Shown: piece by piece, positions 57,183 through 62,524 of the stretch
How positions within the stretch are numbered: the first letter of the stretch is position 1
Layout of the letters: each line of letters begins with the position of its first letter
Origin: Methylomicrobium sp.
GTDB lineage: Bacteria > Pseudomonadota > Gammaproteobacteria > Methylococcales > Methylomonadaceae
Reading direction: 5' to 3'
Assembly: GCA_018333785.1 (NCBI GenBank)
Contig: JAGXSU010000174.1
Coordinates: forward strand, 1-62,524
Length of the DNA stretch: 62,524 nt
The notes under the pieces: generated by a model
Databases searched by the model: none
The model's input: the letters and a program-made list of their open reading frames with translations, nothing else
Told to the model about the DNA's origin: nothing
Position numbers and translations under genes: made by a program

Positions 57183-57715
57183 GCCAGCGTTTTTAATCGT
57201 GCTTGCACGGCTTCAATCAGTTCATCCACGCTTTCAACCACCTGTGTGTATGGAAAGGTTCGAATTTTATCCGTCGCTTCAAGGTCTATAGGCCGGGGAT
57301 AAACCATTACTTTGCCCCCCGGTGCTGTGGTTTCCATTTCAGGCGCGATATCGCAAGGATAAACAATACTGGGAACTCTGCATTTTCCGGCTTGCGAGTA
57401 GAGATTGGTAACCAGCGAATCAGCAATGCCCAATACGCATTTGGCAACGGTATTGGAGGTCGTCGGTGCCATCACAAAAGTGTGATAATACCCCTTGTAG
57501 AATAGCCCTACAGGAGGGGAAGAAGCGGTTTTATCACGATAGACCGGCATTTTTTCGCGAACAGCGTCCAGCTTGATGCCGTACATTTTCAACACTTCTT
57601 CCCCGGCTAAACTGAGGTACAGATCCACGCAGTCCAGAGTCAAAATAAATTCCAGGCATTCTTCTATATAATGGCCTGAACCGGTAACAGCCCAGGCTAA
57701 ACGCGGATGATCCAT
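57179..57715 (-). CDS. Flavoprotein, dihydromethanopterin-reductase/AfpA-like
   Basis: A 178-residue flavoprotein-family (UbiX/Dfp-like fold) protein beginning LAWAVTGSGHYIEECLEFI, with MAPTTSNTVAKCVLGIADSL, the phosphate/flavin-binding stretch of this fold, and VPSIVYPCDI. Homologues in methylotroph cofactor clusters are related to dihydromethanopterin reductase DmrB and archaeal flavoprotein AfpA. It is the first gene of a four-gene minus-strand operon, divergent from folP with a 73-base gap. Confidence 0.85.
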   Translation of the reverse strand: MDHPRLAWAVTGSGHYIEECLEFILTLDCVDLYLSLAGEEVLKMYGIKLDAVREKMPVYRDKTASSPPVGLFYKGYYHTFVMAPTTSNTVAKCVLGIADSLVTNLYSQAGKCRVPSIVYPCDIAPEMETTAPGGKVMVYPRPIDLEATDKIRTFPYTQVVESVDELIEAVQARLKTLA

Positions 57716-57788
57716 TGAATGTATTAAGCGATTAAAAGGCTGGCATTATACCTTAATCATGACACTGATTAATAAATGAGGCATTAAA

Positions 57789-58619
57789 GTGAATGTTGTT
57801 GAGAATACAAAGCCCATGATCATGGGTATTTTGAATGTCACTCCTGACAGTTTTTCTGACGGCGGACGTTTCAATGGCGTTGCCGAGGCACTGGACCAAT
57901 GCCGCAAGATGATAGAGCAGGGGGCTGATATGATCGATATTGGGGGTGAATCCACGCGCCCTGGCGCAGACCCGGTATCCGAGGAAGAACAAATCAGGCG
58001 CGTGGTTCCGATTATTGATGCAATAAGGCTGCAACTGAATGAAACCATCCCAATAAGTATCGATACAACACTACATCGCGTTGCGGCTGCGGCGTTGGAT
58101 GCCGGGGCGACGCTGATCAATGATATTTCTGCCGGCCTTGATGATGAATTGATATTCGATGTTGCGGTTCAAAAACAAGTCCCCCTCATTTTGATGCACC
58201 GGCAGGGCAGCCCAAAAACAATGCAGGAAAGTCCGTTCTATCTGAATGTTGTCCGAGAAGTGCTGGACGGATTAATGCAGCGGGTCGAGCTAGCTATGAG
58301 TAGGGGGGTCGATAAGCGACAATTGGTTATTGACCCGGGCATAGGCTTCGGTAAGCGTAAACAGGATAATATTGATTTATTGGCACATCTCGACCAATTT
58401 GTAGCGACCGGTTATCCCGTTTTATTGGGCACAAGTCGCAAACGTTTCATGGGGTCAATTTGCGATGTGAACAATCCTGAGGAATTGATAACGGCCACCG
58501 CAGTGACGACTGCATTGGGTGTTATGAACGGAGTTAAATATTTTCGAGTGCATGATGTTAAGGAAAACAAGCAGGCATTAGAGGTCGCATGGGCCATTTA
58601 TCAAAGCCGTCAGATTTGA
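57789..58619 (+). CDS. folP: Dihydropteroate synthase
   Basis: Condenses dihydropterin pyrophosphate with p-aminobenzoate in folate synthesis (a methanopterin-like role is possible given the neighbours). The 276-residue TIM barrel has IMGILNVTPDSFSDGG, MIDIGGESTRPGA, DPGIGFGKR and GTSRKRF. The start is GTG at 57789 with GAGG seven bases upstream; an internal ATG at 57816 would remove the conserved approach to the first strand. Its 3' end overlaps that of prsR by ten bases on the opposite strand. Confidence 0.93.
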   Translation: MNVVENTKPMIMGILNVTPDSFSDGGRFNGVAEALDQCRKMIEQGADMIDIGGESTRPGADPVSEEEQIRRVVPIIDAIRLQLNETIPISIDTTLHRVAAAALDAGATLINDISAGLDDELIFDVAVQKQVPLILMHRQGSPKTMQESPFYLNVVREVLDGLMQRVELAMSRGVDKRQLVIDPGIGFGKRKQDNIDLLAHLDQFVATGYPVLLGTSRKRFMGSICDVNNPEELITATAVTTALGVMNGVKYFRVHDVKENKQALEVAWAIYQSRQI

Positions 58620-59959
58620 ATGCCGTATTTTTCAAATAAGCTGTATAGCGTAGGCCGGGTAACACCCAGGAGTTGAGCCGTTTTGGATATGTTATTGTCG
58701 CAATGAGTTAATGCGCGCTTAATCGCAGCCGTCTCGGATTCCTCTCTCACTTCTCTCAAATTGAAAGGCGATGACGGTTTATCGTTGATCGTTATTTCAA
58801 GGTCTTCCAAGCTAACCAAAGGTTCGTTAGCCATAATAACCGCTCGTTTGATTTTGTTTTCTAACTGGCGAATATTTCCTGGCCAGTCAAAAGTTTCGAT
58901 AGCGAGAGCCGCTTCTTTGCTGAAACCCCGGATTGTTTTTTTATGTAGCTCACTGAATTTTCGAAGCAAGGCGGTTGCTATGACGATAGCATCGCCCTCG
59001 CGTTCTCTGAGGGGAGGAATGTTGATCACCATTTCACTGACGCGGTAAAAAAGGTCTTCTCTGAAGGATCCCCGGATAATCAATTCCTGAATATTTTGAT
59101 GCGTTGCGCAAATAATTCTGACATCGACCGGTATTTCTCCCCTGCCACCCAAGCGCTCGATTTTTCGCTCTTGTATAAAGCGTAAAAGTTTGGATTGCAG
59201 TGAAAACGGCAAATCGCCAATTTCATCGAGAAAGAAGGTTCCTCCGTCCGCGTATTCAATTTTTCCTTTGGTTTGTTTGGTCGCGCCGGTGAATGCCCCT
59301 TTTTCATAACCAAAAAGTTCGCTTTCTAAAAGACTTTCCGGTATTGCCGCACAATTGACTGCAACAAAAGGCTTGGATGAGCGATCGCTGAGATCATGAA
59401 TGGCTTTTGCAAGCAATTCTTTGCCTGTTCCTGTTTCGCCCAATAATAAGGTTGTAATTTGTGTGGGTGCAATTTTCTCTACCGTGCGGGATAGGTTTTG
59501 CATTTTTTTACAGGAGGCAATGATACCGTTCAAAGGCTCTTTATTTTTTTGCTGAAGCCGGACATTTTCCTTTTCTAATTCGTCCAGATGAAAAGCTCTC
59601 TGGATAATGGTTTTCAAAACATCCAGATCAATCGGTTTTTGATAAAAATCATACGCACCCAATGACACCGCCTCCAGTGCATTTGAGCGATCATCATTGC
59701 CGGTGACTACTATCACTTTGGTTAACGGTGCCAGTTCAAGAATTTCTCTTAATGTCTGCAAGCCCTCGCTGGCATTGGTAGGATCGGGTGGCAGTCCTAA
59801 ATCCAACGTCACAACGCTGGGCATGAATCGTCTCAAGGCAATAATGGCGTCTTGGCGATGGCCGGCAATGACCGTTTGATAATCTTCAAAGCTCCATTTA
59901 AGTTGTTTTTGCAATCCAGGGTCGTCTTCAATTATCAATAATATTTTTCTATCTTCCAT
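58610..59959 (-). CDS. prsR: PrsR: sigma-54-dependent response regulator of the PEP-CTERM/exosortase system
   Basis: A 449-residue NtrC-type activator: receiver domain with phospho-acceptor Asp53 (VVTLDLGLPPDP), AAA+ domain with Walker A GETGTGK at 174-180 and the sigma-54-contacting GAFTGA at 221-226, and a C-terminal Fis-type helix-turn-helix (ISKTAQLLGVTRPTLYSLF). The pairing with the adjacent PrsK-type kinase, 36 bases upstream, identifies it as the exosortase-system regulator. It likely activates glycan and PEP-CTERM genes from -24/-12 promoters. I did not find a clear -24/-12 box in this window's gaps. Confidence 0.92.
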   Translation of the reverse strand: MEDRKILLIIEDDPGLQKQLKWSFEDYQTVIAGHRQDAIIALRRFMPSVVTLDLGLPPDPTNASEGLQTLREILELAPLTKVIVVTGNDDRSNALEAVSLGAYDFYQKPIDLDVLKTIIQRAFHLDELEKENVRLQQKNKEPLNGIIASCKKMQNLSRTVEKIAPTQITTLLLGETGTGKELLAKAIHDLSDRSSKPFVAVNCAAIPESLLESELFGYEKGAFTGATKQTKGKIEYADGGTFFLDEIGDLPFSLQSKLLRFIQERKIERLGGRGEIPVDVRIICATHQNIQELIIRGSFREDLFYRVSEMVINIPPLREREGDAIVIATALLRKFSELHKKTIRGFSKEAALAIETFDWPGNIRQLENKIKRAVIMANEPLVSLEDLEITINDKPSSPFNLREVREESETAAIKRALTHCDNNISKTAQLLGVTRPTLYSLFEKYGIQI

Positions 59960-59995
59960 TCATTTGGTCCTTAACTGCTGCGGTACTCAAGTTTG

Positions 59996-62083
59996 TTATT
60001 GTTGCGCTGGTTTATAGATGGGCAGTTTTATCGTAAATACTGAACCCATGCCAGGATTGCTCTCTACCTCGATCGTTCCCGATAGCTTGGTCACATAGTC
60101 TTTTGCTTCATAGACGCCAATGCCCATTCCGGCATTACCTTTAGTGGTATCGAAAGGTTTAAATAAACGAGTGGCGATAAATTGTTTATCCATACCAATG
60201 CCACTATCGATTATCTTGATCGTCACGTCGGAGTTATCGTTGAATAATTCTAGCCTAACAACGCCATTTTGGGGGGTCGCTTCTTGAGCGTTTTGTACCA
60301 AATGGCCGAGTACTGCAATCAATTTAGCTTGTTCGCCTATGACTCTGATCGATGTGTCATTCATTTGATTGAGGATTTGTAGGCCAGGAATGTTGCAGGA
60401 TTGTTGAATAGCCACGTCTTGTACTATCTCTTTCAAATCTATCAACGTTCTGGATTCCGAATGAATGTTGCCTTTTCTCAGTTGATCGATAACGTGTTGC
60501 ATTTTTTCGGCTACATTTTTTAACGTATCGATGGAATCATCAATGAATTCAGGATTCCTTTTGTGTTTTTCGGCATTCTTCACAATTAAAGCAATCTGGG
60601 CAACTTGGTTTTTCAGGTCATGAACAATGAAAGCAGACAAACGATTATAGGCTTCAAATTGCTTGGATCTTGCCAATTCGTCAATGGTTCGGTTAAGTGC
60701 TAAAGCGTTCGTTAATTGCATACCCACCGTTTTTAGTAAATCATGATCTTCCCAATTGAGAATGCGGGGGGCTCTTGCTTGTGTCAGGACGACAAAGGCT
60801 TCTACCGAGTTTAACCGGAGTAGCGGTACCAGAAGCCAGATAGCATAATCTTTATTATCCCAGGCTGATAAGTCGACATCTTCATAAACATCAGGTGCCA
60901 AAGCATACTCAGCAAAATCTATCACCCATTGCTTGGATTGTATGAATTGTATAAAGGGTGTGTCTTTTTTAAATAAAATTTCAGGCTCGAAACCCATGTT
61001 GTAGTGTTCGGCAAAATAAAAATCGCCTTGTTCATTTTTGATCCACAAGCCCCCCCCTGAACTTTCAACCAAATTGGCCATGGTTCTTAATATGAGGCCA
61101 TATAATTCGGTAATGGAATCCATTTGTGCGATAGTTTTACTTAATTTGATCCATTCTTCCCGGTAGTCGTAACTGTATTGAAAAAAATGTTTGTTTAAAT
61201 AAACCTTGACCAGGGCTCGAGTTCTTCCCGAAACAAACAGGATGATGAGCAGCAGGATTGACAGGAAAATAAAGGCTATCTGAGCCAGTTGACCCCAATT
61301 TCCGCCATAATCGCGAATGTAATAACCGACAACTGACATTAAAATTAAATAGATGCCGGAAGCAAACAAGACGGTTGTATGAAATACCAGTTTTCTGGAG
61401 ACGGTTAACGTCGTGGTATGTTCTTGAAGACGAACTACAGAAATAGCCAGTAATGGCGCCACAAGCGCATTGATAATGCCCCTTGAATCCCTGAGCGCAG
61501 AATCAATATTCGAAAACAACAACGATTTACTGTATAGAAAAAAATCAATAACGAATAAAGAGCCTAATGCCAGGCACAGGAATTTAATCGCCCATCGCTG
61601 TTCATACAGGGCATTACGATAGACTTGTTCGATCAGAATCAATCCGGCAATTGCAAAACCAACATGGGCAAACAGTCGAAAATCAGTACCCAAATAAAAA
61701 TTGACCAGCATGAGCCAAGGACTGTAGCTCTCTATCAAAAAGGTCAGGGTGACAATCAGGATAAGTGATTGAGCCAGTTTTGACTCTTTTAAAAATGAGA
61801 GGTGTTCATGATTTTGCTGTTGATATATTATAAAGCTCAATAGAATCAGCCAACCGGCACTGCGCAACGTTTCAAACGGCAATGTCTCCGGCGTGTAGAT
61901 AGTGTCGATTTTGAGCGCTAACGTGGTATAGCCGGCCCAAATAAACGACAAACCCGTTGCGATCATTATCGGCAAGGCCAGGTTGCTTTTTTTTAAGCTG
62001 AATATGCTCAACGGAAGTAATAACAGATAAGCGATAGAGGCTGCCAGGTAGCTTAAAAAGCTATAATCTTCAAACGCATTCAT
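59996..62083 (-). CDS. prsK: PrsK: sensor histidine kinase of the PEP-CTERM/exosortase system
   Basis: A 695-residue sensor: about nine N-terminal membrane helices (to about residue 290), a GAF-like domain (residues about 320-465, LVESSGGGLWIKNEQGDFYF), a dimerisation/phospho-acceptor segment with His in FIVHDLKNQVAQIALIV, and a HATPase domain (LVQNAQEATPQNG, DSGIGMDKQFIATRLFKPFDTTKG, GMGIGVYEAKDYV). The HDLKNQ box and multi-helix sensor are typical of PrsK. Its substrate signal is unknown. PrsR follows downstream. A run of seven G bases codes for the SGGGL stretch. Confidence 0.92.
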   Translation of the reverse strand: MNAFEDYSFLSYLAASIAYLLLLPLSIFSLKKSNLALPIMIATGLSFIWAGYTTLALKIDTIYTPETLPFETLRSAGWLILLSFIIYQQQNHEHLSFLKESKLAQSLILIVTLTFLIESYSPWLMLVNFYLGTDFRLFAHVGFAIAGLILIEQVYRNALYEQRWAIKFLCLALGSLFVIDFFLYSKSLLFSNIDSALRDSRGIINALVAPLLAISVVRLQEHTTTLTVSRKLVFHTTVLFASGIYLILMSVVGYYIRDYGGNWGQLAQIAFIFLSILLLIILFVSGRTRALVKVYLNKHFFQYSYDYREEWIKLSKTIAQMDSITELYGLILRTMANLVESSGGGLWIKNEQGDFYFAEHYNMGFEPEILFKKDTPFIQFIQSKQWVIDFAEYALAPDVYEDVDLSAWDNKDYAIWLLVPLLRLNSVEAFVVLTQARAPRILNWEDHDLLKTVGMQLTNALALNRTIDELARSKQFEAYNRLSAFIVHDLKNQVAQIALIVKNAEKHKRNPEFIDDSIDTLKNVAEKMQHVIDQLRKGNIHSESRTLIDLKEIVQDVAIQQSCNIPGLQILNQMNDTSIRVIGEQAKLIAVLGHLVQNAQEATPQNGVVRLELFNDNSDVTIKIIDSGIGMDKQFIATRLFKPFDTTKGNAGMGIGVYEAKDYVTKLSGTIEVESNPGMGSVFTIKLPIYKPAQQ

Positions 62084-62524
62084 AATTCGTTGTGTTTTTT
62101 GATGAATTCAGGTGGTTTTCAAAGTCTTAATTACGAGAATGACTTAAACAGTTAAGCAAGATTTCTTAGCTTAACAATTGTTTAATTGCCGTTTATTACT
62201 ACAATTCATAAATTTCCCGAGCGCAATTGTTTGAAAGCAAGAAAATAACCCTTTGACGCTTGAACTTAAAAGCTAAGTTTTAATGCGTTTTTGAGTAAAT
62301 TTTGTTGGCCTGATTATAAACGAATTGAAAAAAAACGATTTTAACTGCGAAATCAGGTCAAATTGAACTATGATTAATTCGCCTTAAAGTCTAGAGCAGA
62401 ACTTCACTAACGGTATCTACTGTAAGCTTATGAAATTAGTCTGAATTTCGGTTTTTCCCAACTTGTTAGTTTGTTTTGTAGTTTATCGACGCGTTATCAA
62501 TTTAAGTCAATTTCTGAAAAGTTG
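62084..62524. other. Gene-free AT-rich stretch upstream of prsK
   Basis: No coding region, RNA gene or repeat family member is recognisable. It should hold the prsK promoter on the minus strand and may lead into a gene beyond the window. No GG-N10-GC sigma-54 element was found by eye on either strand. Confidence 0.5.

Noticed and set aside
1-62524. CRISPR array, tRNA or rRNA genes
   Set aside because: No regularly spaced direct repeats and no cloverleaf or rRNA-like segments were recognised by eye; a covariance-model scan would be decisive.

Overview
The window looks like chromosome of a gammaproteobacterial methanotroph or methylotroph (order Methylococcales is my best guess). Two things support this. 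First, a compact set of tetrahydromethanopterin/methanofuran-type cofactor genes (mfnB, a DUF447-type gene, a dihydropteroate-synthase-like gene and a flavoprotein) lies at 54.4-57.7 kb. Second, there is an exosortase/EpsI pair plus the PrsK/PrsR two-component system typical of proteobacterial PEP-CTERM/exopolysaccharide loci. Assignments rest on motif reading only; no searches were run.

Layout. 0.2-4.5 kb: large Lhr-type helicase (minus), then a secreted trypsin-like protease. 5.5-12.3 kb: precursor and initiation genes for a surface glycan (initiating sugar-phosphate transferase, galE, manC, galU), with a minus-strand pair (DHH phosphoesterase and cysC) that could supply and recycle PAPS. 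12.5-18.1 kb: a tight plus-strand operon of two GT4 enzymes, a PaaK/CapK-like adenylating enzyme and an asparagine-synthetase homologue that lacks the glutaminase cysteine. 18.1-19.2 kb: a repeat-dense gap with a dead Uma2-type gene. 19.4-24.7 kb: a Gtr-like lipid-linked sugar module (GT2, then a GtrA::GT-C fusion) and a membrane sulfatase-fold protein with a MopE-like metal-binding segment. 24.9-43.7 kb: a long, AT-richer minus-strand glycan island with an O-glycosylation ligase/O-antigen ligase-type protein, many GT2/GT4 enzymes, a sulfotransferase, an acyltransferase, a polysaccharide deacetylase, the Wzm/Wzt ABC exporter (with an Rpn-type nuclease gene between the two) and three proteins I cannot assign. 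44.8-46.4 kb: EpsI and exosortase. 46.8-54.0 kb: housekeeping and signalling genes (proS, a MASE1 histidine kinase, a YihY-type protein, a PilZ protein, a dicarboxylate symporter). 54.4-58.6 kb: cofactor genes and folP. 58.6-62.1 kb: PrsR and PrsK.

How it fits together. ManC, GalU and GalE make nucleotide sugars. The initiating transferase loads a lipid carrier, and the many glycosyltransferases extend and decorate it. CysC plus the sulfotransferase could sulfate it, and the acyltransferase and deacetylase could modify it further. Wzm/Wzt exports it. Exosortase/EpsI and the O-ligase suggest that part of the product is attached to sorted surface proteins, with PrsK/PrsR as the likely sigma-54-type regulator. 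No PEP-CTERM substrate, polymer export porin or chain-length regulator is encoded in the window.

Three families of short, palindromic, non-coding repeats (here called A, B and C) are scattered between the genes. Families A and B sit side by side at two loci 36 kb apart. Family C has four copies around the glycan genes.
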